From NCBI GenBank assembly GCA_039029935.1, contig JBCCFC010000189.1:1-14431 (forward strand): a DNA stretch of 14,431 nucleotides, read 5' to 3'. The translations under genes and the position numbers were made by a program. The notes below the pieces were generated by a model. It ran no database searches. It worked only from the letters and a program-made list of their open reading frames with translations, and had not been told where the DNA came from. Position 1 is the first letter of the stretch. Each line of letters opens with the position of its first letter. This stretch comes from G039029935 sp039029935. Lineage in GTDB: Bacteria; Chloroflexota; Anaerolineae; Caldilineales; Caldilineaceae. Positions 6,390-14,328 of the stretch are shown piece after piece.

Positions 6390-7570
6390 AAGTTACTTGT
6401 CGGTAAAAAGGCATACATCAATTCTTGTCGAACTTGAATACCTTTGCCTGTTCTTCTAATCAAATTCATTTGTACAAGTGTATTGACATCACGTTGGATA
6501 GTTTTGTCTGTTTTGCCCGCATATGCCTCGGCAATGCGTGGTGAGATATACCGTAATTCTGTGATAGGGACAGGTCCATCTTGCTCAGTTAGGTCGAGTA
6601 CTAAGCGTCGTCTCCGAATGTCGGTTGCGCCCTCCATGTCCCGAAACTGGGTATGTACATAATTCACCCAGTGGACATGCAATTGTTGTTCTTCAATCAT
6701 CTGTAACTGTTCGTTGAGACCGTCCAGAAATCCTTGCATGGCATATTGGACAAAGGGAACAATGTCTCCACCCGACCTGCTGGCATAATCTAGCTGTCGA
6801 TAGTACTCAGTTCGCGTCTGGTTATAAAAGTTACTCAATAGGTGTGCCGAAGTCGATGGAACACCACACGAGAGTAAAATCTGGAACTCTAGCATCCTAG
6901 CCGTTCGCCCATTACCATCACCAAAGGGATGTATCCATGCAATATAGAGATGTGCAACAATCGCTTTTAACAGGCCAAATGCAATTTTATACCCGCTCGG
7001 GTTTGTCTGTGTCGAGGGTGGTGTAAAATCCTCGTTTAGCCATTGACAAAGGCGTTGGAGTAAATAGGCACAATCTTCAGGTGGCGCGCCTCGATAACGA
7101 CCAACCATAACCTGATGGGTTCGTATTTGTCCAGGATAGACATCTTCGTTGAGCGGCAGATTCTTCAAGATCAGTTCATTAAATTCCTGGATTTTTTCCG
7201 AGGTCAGCGTTGTCGGTGTACCTGAAAAAATATCGTCCGCAATGAGATTACAGGCGGCAATTACATTTTCAATCTCCTGCCCCAAATAAGATTTCGAGGG
7301 TGGTAAATTCAGCTCCCCTTTGAGTAGTTGATAGGCTTCGGGTTCAGATAGTGTGTTGCCTTCAATGGCCGTTGTCGCCAATGCACCTTTGGCAAGAAAA
7401 ATCCGGTGCAATTCATCTGCAACATCAGGCAAGAGCGGTACACCTGCTACCTGTTCACACTTGGCCTGCACTGCACCGAGCAAGAACCATAGATTGAAAT
7501 TGACCTTGCGAAGGTCTACTTGAAATGTCAACCAAGGGTGTGTCTCTTGATATGTCCTGTTTTCACTCAT
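6386..7570 (-). CDS. Fic-domain AMPylase with winged-helix tail
   Basis: A 394-residue Fic protein, an enzyme class that usually transfers AMP from ATP to hydroxyl side chains of target proteins. The core motif HPFGDGNGRTAR (214-225) matches HxFx(D/E)GNGRxxR completely, including the catalytic His214. An inhibitory-helix motif (S/T)xxxE(G/N) is present as TTAIEGN (66-72, Glu70), N-terminal to the core, so this is a class II, self-inhibited Fic. The C-terminal ~90 residues (ITELRYISPRIAEAYAG, KTDKTIQRDVNTLVQM, GKGIQV) look like a winged-helix domain that may bind DNA or a partner. No antitoxin gene adjoins it. It is the first gene of a two-gene operon with dus, overlapping it by 4 bases. The ATG at 7570 lacks an obvious ribosome site. 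The target is unknown. Confidence 0.94.
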   Translation of the reverse strand: MSENRTYQETHPWLTFQVDLRKVNFNLWFLLGAVQAKCEQVAGVPLLPDVADELHRIFLAKGALATTAIEGNTLSEPEAYQLLKGELNLPPSKSYLGQEIENVIAACNLIADDIFSGTPTTLTSEKIQEFNELILKNLPLNEDVYPGQIRTHQVMVGRYRGAPPEDCAYLLQRLCQWLNEDFTPPSTQTNPSGYKIAFGLLKAIVAHLYIAWIHPFGDGNGRTARMLEFQILLSCGVPSTSAHLLSNFYNQTRTEYYRQLDYASRSGGDIVPFVQYAMQGFLDGLNEQLQMIEEQQLHVHWVNYVHTQFRDMEGATDIRRRRLVLDLTEQDGPVPITELRYISPRIAEAYAGKTDKTIQRDVNTLVQMNLIRRTGKGIQVRQELMYAFLPTSNL

Positions 7571-7625
7571 AGTTTCGTGTCACAACCTGTACAAACGCAT
7601 CATATGGTAAGTAGTTTCTCGTGGC

Positions 7626-7654
7626 ATTATAGACAAATCTAGCCTAAAAATCAA
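7626..7654 (-). promoter_or_regulatory. Promoter for fic-dus
   Basis: Read on the minus strand, TTGATT (7654-7649), a 17-base spacer and TATAAT (7631-7626) form a good sigma-70 type promoter. Transcription would start near 7619, giving a leader of about 50 nt before the fic ATG at 7570. The 99-base region also separates fic from the divergent serine hydrolase. A + strand promoter there (TATAGA at 7628-7633, no good -35) is much less convincing. Confidence 0.6.
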
Positions 7655-7669
7655 ACGTAGAAGAGTATT

Positions 7670-8746
7670 ATGATTGAAAGGAATAAAATCAGCATGAATA
7701 TCAACCAAACTATCAACCAACTCACCCAGCGCATCCCAGAATTAATGAATGAAGTAAGCGTCCCAGGTCTGTCCATAGCACTTATTTATGAAGGAGAGAT
7801 TGCTTGGACCGATGGTTTCGGCGTGTTAGACCTGCGTACCAAGGAACTTGTCACCACAGAAACCTATTTTGAAGGCTGTTCACTCAGCAAACCACCCTTC
7901 GCTTATGCTGCGCTCAAGCTGCATGAACAAAATGTGATCGATTTGGACACACCCTTGGTTTCCTATTTGTCAGAGCCATATGATAAGTTTGAGCCAGATG
8001 TCAAAGATGACCCACGTCTGCCGCTGATCACGATGCGCAATGTGTTGTGTCACATGTGCGGGTTGCCCAACTGGGCGCGTAAAGATGAAACGCTCAAGAT
8101 TCGACTCGATCCGAATACACGCTTCTCCTATTCCGGTGAAGGGTATATGTATTTACAACGGGTGATTGAGCAGATCAGAGGACAGTTGGGCGAAGACTTT
8201 ATGCAGTCGTCCCTTTTGCAACCGCTGGGCATGACCAAGAGTACCTATATTTGGTCGAAAGAGAATGAGCCATCCATTGCCACAGGCCACAAGCGTAAAG
8301 GCGAACCCGCTGACAAGTTTTATATGGACACGATGTGGTCCGCAGCCAGTCTGCACACAACGCCAACCGATTTTGCCAAGTTTATGGTGGCGATGATGAA
8401 TCCTAATGACACCATCGCCGATTTGATGTTAGCACCGCAGATTTATGTGAATGATTCCGCTCCTTGGCATAAGGAATGGCCTGACCTAGATAGTCCCACG
8501 GATGAGCGTGTGTCGTGGGGCTTGGGTTGGGGTATTCAGCATCAAGAACCACATGACTCCTTCTGGCATTGGGGCGATAACTTCACCTTTACGGCGTTTG
8601 CGGCTGGTTTTCGGGAAACAGGCAGTGGTGTCGTCATCATGACCAACAGCCCCAATGGATATGCGCTCTATGAGCAGGTCTGTCAATTGGCGATTGGTGG
8701 AGAGTATCCGGGATTATGGTGGCTGCGCCGTTTGTTTAGTGACTAG
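7670..8746 (+). CDS. Beta-lactamase-family serine hydrolase
   Basis: A 358-residue protein of the class C beta-lactamase/penicillin-binding-protein-like fold. This family includes esterases, peptidases and amidases, so resistance should not be assumed. The active-site SxxK is SLSK (71-74, Ser71, Lys74) in FEGCSLSKPPFAYAAL. The second motif is YSGEGY with Tyr154, where YxN is more usual. The KTG-equivalent is HWGD (300-303), the HxG form common in this esterase-like group. VPGLSIALIYEGEIAWTDGFG is the typical N-terminal strand pair. There is no signal peptide, so it is probably cytosolic, unlike true periplasmic beta-lactamases. Two starts are possible: ATG 7670 with AGAAGAG close upstream, or ATG 7694 with AAAGGA 11 bases upstream. 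The later start trims eight residues before the conserved region. It is divergent from fic. Confidence 0.9.
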   Translation: MIERNKISMNINQTINQLTQRIPELMNEVSVPGLSIALIYEGEIAWTDGFGVLDLRTKELVTTETYFEGCSLSKPPFAYAALKLHEQNVIDLDTPLVSYLSEPYDKFEPDVKDDPRLPLITMRNVLCHMCGLPNWARKDETLKIRLDPNTRFSYSGEGYMYLQRVIEQIRGQLGEDFMQSSLLQPLGMTKSTYIWSKENEPSIATGHKRKGEPADKFYMDTMWSAASLHTTPTDFAKFMVAMMNPNDTIADLMLAPQIYVNDSAPWHKEWPDLDSPTDERVSWGLGWGIQHQEPHDSFWHWGDNFTFTAFAAGFRETGSGVVIMTNSPNGYALYEQVCQLAIGGEYPGLWWLRRLFSD

Positions 8747-8880
8747 ATGGCCCTCATATCGCCTTTGGTAATATCCGTACAAACATCATTAATTGAAAAC
8801 AAAATCACGATGATTCCGTGCCGACCTCGCTAAACTAGATCAATCATAACATTGAACACAAAAATCAACAGGATGAGCGA

Positions 8881-8919
8881 GAAGGTTCGGAATGGCTATC
8901 AATGCTCTTCCGAACCTTC
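8881..8919 (+). promoter_or_regulatory. Hairpin over the start of the alpha/beta hydrolase gene
   Basis: GAAGGTTCGGAA (8881-8892) and TTCCGAACCTTC (8908-8919) are perfect 12-bp complements around a 15-base loop. The left arm contains the AAGG ribosome site (8882-8885) and the first base of the annotated ATG (8892). Folded mRNA would hide initiation. If translation really begins at ATG 8961, the hairpin lies in the 5' leader instead. It could also be a DNA operator. No U-run follows, so a simple terminator is unlikely. Confidence 0.6.
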
Positions 8920-9797
8920 CTGCTCTTCCTGTAAGAAGCTTTGGCTTTAGCGAGGATTTCATGAACTGCATCAACAACGGCGCGCATAAATGGTATTTTG
9001 CAGAAGATCGGGAACAGGTCAACGGGGTTGCGCTGGTGATACACGGCCTCAATTTTCGACCAGCCAAAATGGACCACATTATCAATCTGTTGACTCAGGC
9101 AGGTATTGATGTGCTAGCTTTGTCATTGCGTGGACATGGGGACAATTTTGAACGCAAGGCGTCTGTCTCTGATGACTGGGCCAGAATGCAGACCCTTCGA
9201 GCCATCAGCTATGAACTTTGGCGTGATGAGGTGTACCATGCCTATGAGCTTGTTGTCCAGTATAGCCAAGAACACCATCACATACCTGTCTTTTTTGTAG
9301 GCTATTCGATGGGTGCGCTCTTGGTATGTGATTTGCTCCAATCGAACCCACATATCCATTTTGACAAAATGATCCTGTTCTCCCCCTCACTGGCTGTTCA
9401 CTGGTACACCTATGCCTTCAACCCGTTCAAAGCACTGCGCGGACTCACGACCCAGCTAAGCGCGTCCATCGGCTACCGCGCCAACACCTTAACGGGCACA
9501 AATGCATTCCGTGCGCTCTACCAAGCACTGGATCACTTTCACAAAAATCTTAACCAAAACTGCCTGAACATCCCAACGCTGGTGTTTATGGACCCAGAGG
9601 ATGAACTTGTTTCCTATCGAAAAGTTAAACGATTGATTGAAGACCATGACATCACGCAATGGCAACTGACACCACTCGTGAAGCAGGGTAATGCGCGACG
9701 CTATTTCCACCATCTGGTTATCAACCCTCATTGTGTCGGTGAGGAGACTTGGGCGGATGTTTCGCACAAAATCACCGTACATCTCCAGCGAACTTGA
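8892..9797 (+). CDS. Alpha/beta hydrolase, monoacylglycerol lipase-like
   Basis: A 301-residue alpha/beta-hydrolase of the Hydrolase_4 (serine aminopeptidase S33 / monoglyceride lipase) type. After a variable N-terminus come the strand and oxyanion loop VALVIHGLNFRP, then LALSLRGHG, the RGHG motif common in lysophospholipases and monoacylglycerol lipases. The nucleophile elbow is GYSMGA with Ser139. The acid is probably the Asp in VFMDPEDELV near residue 237, and the base one of the histidines in YFHHLVINPH. There is no signal peptide, so it is probably cytosolic. Two starts are possible: ATG 8892 with AAGG six bases upstream, or ATG 8961 (residue 24) with a better GCGAGGA site; the shorter form keeps the whole fold. 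A 12-bp inverted repeat covers the first start. It follows the beta-lactamase-family gene by 145 bases, with no convincing promoter in between. Confidence 0.88.
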   Translation: MAINALPNLPALPVRSFGFSEDFMNCINNGAHKWYFAEDREQVNGVALVIHGLNFRPAKMDHIINLLTQAGIDVLALSLRGHGDNFERKASVSDDWARMQTLRAISYELWRDEVYHAYELVVQYSQEHHHIPVFFVGYSMGALLVCDLLQSNPHIHFDKMILFSPSLAVHWYTYAFNPFKALRGLTTQLSASIGYRANTLTGTNAFRALYQALDHFHKNLNQNCLNIPTLVFMDPEDELVSYRKVKRLIEDHDITQWQLTPLVKQGNARRYFHHLVINPHCVGEETWADVSHKITVHLQRT

Positions 9798-10115
9798 TAA
9801 GGTTGCTTGGAACTCACAGCGCAGGTCACAGTGACATTAACGCTTAATTATCGGCAAATAAAAGCATAGATTGGCTGGCAATACCCCATCAACGTCATCA
9901 ACGTCATCTATTTGGTCATCAGCCGCTGGTTCAGTTGCGAGCGCGTCTATATCGAGCGTATTATCGTCATCCTAAATGGACACAATCATCCCCATTTCCC
10001 CATACCAAAGCTTGCATCTGTCATCCCCCTATGCTATCATGCCACCAAACCATTACTCGTTCTTCAGTCGAAAAGCGATTGCCATTTGAGCGGGAGAAAG
10101 GTAAGATTTGTGCAA
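9798..10115 (+). other. 318-base intergenic region before the LysM lipoprotein
   Basis: No gene is supported here. It holds an 11-base palindrome, GTCAC-A-GTGAC (9825-9835), and 2.3 tandem copies of ATCAACGTC (9888-9908). The candidate LysM-gene promoter lies near its right end. The reading frame stays open upstream of the LysM gene to an ATG at 9912, but its translation looks like noncoding sequence. Confidence 0.5.
10012..10040 (+). promoter_or_regulatory. Candidate promoter of the LysM lipoprotein gene
   Basis: TTGCAT (10012-10017), a 17-base spacer and TATCAT (10035-10040) match the sigma-70 consensus at 4/6 and 5/6. The -10 hexamer is the same as that of the carboxylesterase promoter. 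Transcription would begin near 10047, about 65 bases before the preferred start codon. That argues against translation from the ATG at 9912. Confidence 0.4.
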
Positions 10116-11201
10116 ATGAACAATTATGCCAACCCACAACAAGTTTATAGTGGTGTAGAGAGACAGCGACGCACACCCAAGCGGTGTCTGCTACTTCTCT
10201 TGGTGATGAGTATCACGGTATTGATGATAGTCAGTGCCTGTACACGGTCGCGCCCAACACCTGAGCCAACACCCGTCATTGAGGGCGAAACGGCTGCATC
10301 AGAGAATGCAGATGCGCCACTTGCGCTGCCACAAGGCGATGTTGCACCCGAAGAGGGGGCCGGTGATAATTCAGGGAGCGAGCCAGTGGTTGCCACACAA
10401 GATGGCGAAGATCCAACGGATGATGAGTCACCTGAAGATGAGTTGCCAGATGTGGAAATTCCAAAGACCATCGCCTACACTGTACTCGAAGGGGAGTCGC
10501 TCTCATATATCGCTGAAAAGTTTAACACGGAGATGGAAACGATTCGAAGGTTAAACTTTTTGTTAGATGACAATATATTTACGGGGCAGGTTTTGGATAT
10601 TCCCTATACAGATGGGATGACTGCTGAAGGGTTGCCTACACCCACGCCTCCACCCTATACATATGTCATCGAAGAGAAGGATACCCTAAGCGGCATTGCG
10701 CTTAAATTTGATGTTCCTATCGTTGAAATCATTGCTAGCAATGTACAATTAGACCCCAACAGTCTTTTTGTCGGCCAAGAAATCATCATTCCAGGATATC
10801 AACCGCCAGCAGGAGGGGCCGTTGGCGCGCTTAACGTCAACCCATCTGCGGGTGGCAACACAATTGCTGCCGAAGACCAAGTGCGCCATGTTGTGCAACC
10901 AGGTGAAGGTCTGTACGAGATTGCCGTCAAGTATGACGTTGACATCAGTGCCATTGCCAACGCCAATAAACTTACCGACCGCAACCTACTGCGTGTCGGT
11001 CAAGAGTTGATTATTCCTGGTGTTTCACAGCTTGACATCATCATCGCCAACAGCATAATCCATGTTGTCGAAGTCGGCGATAGTCTGTCAGGCATTGCCG
11101 TTCAATATGGCGTCACAACAGAAGCATTAGTCGAACTAAACGAATTAGACAACGAAAATACCATTTATATCGGACAGGAGTTGATTATTCCTGGACAGTA
11201 G
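10116..11201 (+). CDS. Lipoprotein with four LysM domains
   Basis: A 361-residue secreted lipoprotein predicted to bind peptidoglycan. A basic N-terminus (ERQRRTPKR) is followed by a hydrophobic segment (about 25-40) and the lipobox VSAC with Cys42. Next comes a linker of PTPEPTP and acidic Asp/Glu-rich sequence (43-116). Four LysM repeats follow at about 119-164, 181-228, 256-303 and 314-361. Each has the (Y/H)xV-x-x-G/K-(E/D)-(S/T/G)-L start; repeats 2-4 end in VGQE or IGQE followed by IIIPG or LIIPG, and repeat 1 ends TGQVLDIPY. No catalytic domain is seen, so it may scaffold or anchor at the cell wall. The frame extends upstream to 9912, but the lipobox fits a start at ATG 10116, or GTG 10110, which has AAAGG eight bases upstream. 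An octamer repeat array begins at its stop codon, and alaS follows. Confidence 0.9.
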   Translation: MNNYANPQQVYSGVERQRRTPKRCLLLLLVMSITVLMIVSACTRSRPTPEPTPVIEGETAASENADAPLALPQGDVAPEEGAGDNSGSEPVVATQDGEDPTDDESPEDELPDVEIPKTIAYTVLEGESLSYIAEKFNTEMETIRRLNFLLDDNIFTGQVLDIPYTDGMTAEGLPTPTPPPYTYVIEEKDTLSGIALKFDVPIVEIIASNVQLDPNSLFVGQEIIIPGYQPPAGGAVGALNVNPSAGGNTIAAEDQVRHVVQPGEGLYEIAVKYDVDISAIANANKLTDRNLLRVGQELIIPGVSQLDIIIANSIIHVVEVGDSLSGIAVQYGVTTEALVELNELDNENTIYIGQELIIPGQ

Positions 11202-11247
11202 GGAGACGGGGAGACGGGGAGATAGGGAGATAGGGAGGCGGGGAGAC
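11200..11247 (+). repeat. Purine-rich octamer array, six copies
   Basis: Six consecutive 8-base units of consensus (A/G)GGGAGA(C/T) run without gaps from 11200, with one internal substitution (GGC for GAC/GAT) in unit five. The first unit includes the last two bases of the LysM gene's TAG stop. The six G-tracts of 3-4 bases are separated by 4-5 bases, which fits a G-quadruplex pattern in the + strand and its RNA. Confidence 0.9.
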
Positions 11248-11259
11248 AATGTCGTTGAC

Positions 11260-11307
11260 CCTTTCAACTTTTCCACCTTTCAACCCTTCAACTCTTCAAC
11301 CCTTCAA
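11260..11307 (+). repeat. Pyrimidine-rich octamer array, six copies
   Basis: Six 8-base units of consensus CC(C/T)TTCAA (variants CTTTTCCA and CTCTTCAA) fill 11260-11307. The array lies 12 bases after the purine-rich octamer array and 17 bases before the alaS start. It has the same period and copy number as that neighbour but a different unit. No promoter or ribosome site is visible within it. Confidence 0.88.
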
Positions 11308-11324
11308 CAAGAAAGAATCAAACA

Positions 11325-14039
11325 GTGATGAAACAACTAACCACGAACGAAATTCGCCAGCTATGGCTTGACTATTTCCACGAACTCAATCACGAGATTG
11401 TGGATAGCAGCAACTTAGTCCCCGCCGACGACCCGACCCTGCTCTTTACCAACGCGGGGATGGTGCAGTTTAAAGACACCTTTTTGGGGGTTGAGCAACG
11501 GCCCTATAACCGTGCCGTCACCAGCCAGAAGGTGATGCGTGTCAGCGGTAAACACAACGACCTTGAAAACGTTGGCCCAAGCCCACGTCACCACACCTTT
11601 TTTGAGATGCTGGGCAACTTCTCCTTTGGCGATTACTTTAAAAAGGAAGCCATCCAATTTGCCTGGCATCTGCTGGTGGAGGAGTTGGGTCTACCACTAG
11701 AGCGACTCTGGTTCTCGATTTACACCGACGATGATGAAGCTGAAAAACTTTGGCAGGAAGTTGGTGCTGCCCCAGAACGAATTCTGCGATTTGGCAAAAA
11801 GGACAACTGGTGGTCGATGGGTGATACAGGTCCCTGTGGCCCCTGTTCAGAAATTCACTACTACTGGGGTGATCTGGACAAACAGGTCCCCGAAGGGGTC
11901 AACGAGGACGACGAATATCTCGAAATCTGGAATCTGGTCTTTATGCAATTTGACCAGAAAGCGGATGGCACAATGGTTCCGCTACCCGCACCCAGCGTGG
12001 ATACAGGTATGGGCTTGGAACGTGTTGCCAGCATCCTCCAAGGCAAAGAAAACAATTACGACACCGATGCCTTTAGCCCGATTATGGATCGGATTCAGGC
12101 GGTTCTGGGCGCCAGCGATGAACATCGCCAAGAAAATCTGTATCGCTACCGTGCCATTGCCGACCACAGCCGTACCATCACCTTCTTGATTGGTGATGGT
12201 GTGCTGCCTGGCAACGAGGGGCGCACATACGTCCTGCGCATGATCTTGCGTCGTGCAGCACGCTTTGGCAAACAGCTTGGCTTTGAGGAACCATTCCTTG
12301 ACAAAATCGCTGAAACCGTCATCGACATGATGGGTGGTCACTACACAGATTTGCCTGAAAAGCGAGACTTTATTCTCCAGACCATTACGGATGAGGAGGA
12401 ACGATTCCAGCGCACACTCGCCACAGGGCTGGCAATGCTGGATGATCTGCTGGCAAAATTGAGTGCGCAAGAGAAGACAGAGATTCCAGGGCGAGATGCT
12501 TTCTTCCTATGGGATACCTACGGGTTCCCAGTCGATATCACCCGCGATGTGGCTGAGGAAAATGGCTTCACAGTAGATGAAGAGGGCTTCCAGAAGGCGA
12601 TGGAAGAGCAGAAGCTCAAGAGTCAGGCGGGCGCATCGGGCATGGTTGCTGAAGATGTTGCTGTCTATGGCGAGTTGATGAGCCAGTTACAGTCAACTGA
12701 CAAATTGGGTGATGATGGTGTCAAGCACCTCATTTATGAGGATGTCGCCGAAGTAGACACTGCCGTCGTTGGCTTGATTGTGGATGGCGCGTCTGTTGGG
12801 GAAGCACATACGGGTGCAAGTGTCGAGGTCGTGCTGCCAGAGACTGCCTTCTATGTCGAGAGCGGTGGTCAGGTCAGCGACACGGGCGAAATTTACTACT
12901 TCCCAGAGAACTTGGAAGAGCCTGTCTGGACCGTTGAGGTCACTGGAACCCGTCGCCCGATTTCAGGGCTGATTGTCCACCAAGGACAGGTGACAAGTGG
13001 CACGGTGAAGGTCGGTGATGAGGCGCGTGCTGCCATTGACACAGATAGACGTTGGGACATCATGCGCAACCACACGGCCACGCATGTGCTTCATGCTGCG
13101 TTGCGTCAACGGCTGGGATTGCATGTGCATCAGGCTGGCTCACTGGTGACACCGGAACGCTTACGCTTTGACTTTACCCACTCCAAGGCTGTTACAAAAA
13201 AAGAACTGGCCGATATGGAACATCATGCCAACGAGATTGTTTTGGCAAACTATGATGTCAACACTCGCTGGACCAGCTATAAACAGGCCATCTCCGAGGG
13301 GGTCATGGCACTCTTTGGCGAGAAGTATGGCGACGAAGTGCGTGTGGTTAGCTTTGGCGAGTATGATGGTCCAGATGACACAGGCGTGAGCATGGAGTTG
13401 TGTGGTGGCACACATGTCTACGCCACCGCCGAAATCGGCAACTTCCGCATTGTCAGCGAAGGTAGCTCGGCGGCGGGTGTACGCCGCATCGAAGTGGTGA
13501 CAGGCCGCACAGCAGATAAGTTAATCGAGGAGCGCTTTGACATTTTGTCACGCGCCGCCAATCGACTCAACAGCAAGCCGGATGAAGTGGATACCGCTGT
13601 TGATAGTCTGTATCAGCAGAACCAACAGCTTCAAAAAGAGATTGCGCAGCTACGTCAGAAACTGGCGCAGAATGAGAGTGCCTCGCTGCTCTCAGAAGCT
13701 GTCACGGTACAGGACATCTCTGTGCTGGCCGTGCAGGTGGATGCCGCCAACGTCGATACCATGCGTGACATGACCGACTGGTTCCGGGATAAATTGGGTA
13801 GTAGCGTCGTGCTTGTCGGTGCCATCATCAACGACAAACCGATGCTGGTTGCCGGAGCTACACAGGATGTCATCAAGCGTGGTATGCACGCGGGTAACTT
13901 GGTGCGCGACACAGCCAAGATCATCGGTGGCGGTGGTGGTGGTCGCCCCAACATGGCACAGGCTGGTGGGCGTGATGCCAGTAAATTGGGTGAGGCACTG
14001 GCAAGCGTTGTCGGCTGGGTGGAGTCGAATTTAAAATAG
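11325..14039 (+). CDS. alaS: Alanyl-tRNA synthetase
   Basis: A 904-residue class II aminoacyl-tRNA synthetase that charges tRNA-Ala and edits mischarged Ser/Gly. The catalytic domain begins ELNHEIVDSSNLVPADDPTLLFTNAGMVQFK. It carries FGKKDNWWSMGDTGPCGPCSEIHYYWG-type sequence (Gly166-Glu176 region), EIWNLVFMQF (motif 2) and GMGLERV at 228-234 (motif 3). The editing domain holds the zinc-binding set HTATH (His583, His587) and CGGTH (Cys693, His697). A short coiled coil (YQQNQQLQKEIAQLRQKL) leads to the C-Ala domain, ending in GGGGGRPNMAQAGG. Length fits the family (E. coli 876) and nothing is truncated. GTG 11325 and ATG 11328 are adjacent start choices; AAGAAAG at 11309-11315 is a weak ribosome site. 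No T-box leader is seen upstream. With no terminator after the LysM gene, the two may share a transcript. Confidence 0.98.
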   Translation: MMKQLTTNEIRQLWLDYFHELNHEIVDSSNLVPADDPTLLFTNAGMVQFKDTFLGVEQRPYNRAVTSQKVMRVSGKHNDLENVGPSPRHHTFFEMLGNFSFGDYFKKEAIQFAWHLLVEELGLPLERLWFSIYTDDDEAEKLWQEVGAAPERILRFGKKDNWWSMGDTGPCGPCSEIHYYWGDLDKQVPEGVNEDDEYLEIWNLVFMQFDQKADGTMVPLPAPSVDTGMGLERVASILQGKENNYDTDAFSPIMDRIQAVLGASDEHRQENLYRYRAIADHSRTITFLIGDGVLPGNEGRTYVLRMILRRAARFGKQLGFEEPFLDKIAETVIDMMGGHYTDLPEKRDFILQTITDEEERFQRTLATGLAMLDDLLAKLSAQEKTEIPGRDAFFLWDTYGFPVDITRDVAEENGFTVDEEGFQKAMEEQKLKSQAGASGMVAEDVAVYGELMSQLQSTDKLGDDGVKHLIYEDVAEVDTAVVGLIVDGASVGEAHTGASVEVVLPETAFYVESGGQVSDTGEIYYFPENLEEPVWTVEVTGTRRPISGLIVHQGQVTSGTVKVGDEARAAIDTDRRWDIMRNHTATHVLHAALRQRLGLHVHQAGSLVTPERLRFDFTHSKAVTKKELADMEHHANEIVLANYDVNTRWTSYKQAISEGVMALFGEKYGDEVRVVSFGEYDGPDDTGVSMELCGGTHVYATAEIGNFRIVSEGSSAAGVRRIEVVTGRTADKLIEERFDILSRAANRLNSKPDEVDTAVDSLYQQNQQLQKEIAQLRQKLAQNESASLLSEAVTVQDISVLAVQVDAANVDTMRDMTDWFRDKLGSSVVLVGAIINDKPMLVAGATQDVIKRGMHAGNLVRDTAKIIGGGGGGRPNMAQAGGRDASKLGEALASVVGWVESNLK

Positions 14040-14044
14040 AAAAT

Positions 14045-14069
14045 AGGCAAATATGACTTTTGCCTTTTT
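14045..14069 (+). terminator. Terminator hairpin just after alaS
   Basis: AGGCAAA (14045-14051) pairs with TTTGCCT (14059-14065) around a 7-base loop and is followed by TTTT. It lies six bases after the alaS stop codon. The stem is only 7 bp, so it may be partial. Confidence 0.55.
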
Positions 14070-14138
14070 GCGAAAATTGTATTTAGCAAATTTGAACTCT
14101 AAAATTAACAAATTGCATCATGTTTGCAGATTGTATTA

Positions 14139-14180
14139 TAAGAAAGAGCTAGCCAAGAAGAGTCGGCTGGCTCTTTCTTA
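14139..14180. terminator. Strong 16-bp hairpin terminator
   Basis: The arms 14139-14154 and 14165-14180 pair over 16 bp with one G-T pair (core GAGC-TAGCC / GGCTGGCTC) around a 10-base loop. The T-rich right arm continues as CTTATT, and the left arm is A-rich, so the structure could stop transcription from either side. It lies 100 bases after alaS, downstream of the smaller hairpin. Confidence 0.65.
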
Positions 14181-14247
14181 TTAAAATTTGTTCAATGATC
14201 GCACAATTTGTTTCTGAGAGGTTGATCAACATTGAAACGAATCTATC

Positions 14248-14276
14248 TTGACACCCCCCTTAGAATTGATTACAAT
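14248..14276 (+). promoter_or_regulatory. Near-consensus promoter at the window's right end
   Basis: TTGACA (14248-14253), a 17-base spacer and TACAAT (14271-14276) match 11 of 12 consensus bases with ideal spacing. A 10-base palindrome, GTTGATCAAC, lies at 14221-14230, upstream of the -35. Downstream, TGTTTAC (14286-14292) and GTAAACA (14304-14310) form an inverted repeat near the expected transcript start. This could be an operator or a 5' stem-loop ahead of the ribosome site AGAGGG. Confidence 0.65.
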
Positions 14277-14328
14277 CTGCACACCTGTTTACAAGAAGCT
14301 CAAGTAAACAAAAAGAGGGAAATACAAG

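Noticed and set aside
7670..8746. Antibiotic-resistance beta-lactamase.
   Set aside because: No signal peptide, YSG in place of YxN and HWG in place of KTG suggest an esterase/peptidase-like member of the fold.
9838..9860. Similarity between CGCTTAATTATCGGC near 9840 and the dus 3' end (CGCTAAATAATCGGC near 5301).
   Set aside because: Short, AT-rich and imperfect; nothing else from dus is found nearby, so chance is the simplest explanation.
9912..10115. 68-residue N-terminal extension of the LysM protein from ATG 9912.
   Set aside because: It has no protein-like pattern and would bury the lipoprotein signal; a promoter and ribosome site fit a start at 10110/10116.
11200..11307. CRISPR-like array.
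   Set aside because: Units are 8 bases and directly adjacent, with no spacers and no cas genes.
11202..11324. T-box or other riboswitch before alaS.
   Set aside because: The space is filled by octamer repeats; no specifier loop, antiterminator or terminator is visible.
11982..12470. Long antisense reading frames opposite alaS and other genes.
   Set aside because: They lie wholly within well-supported genes on the other strand and show no recognisable protein pattern.
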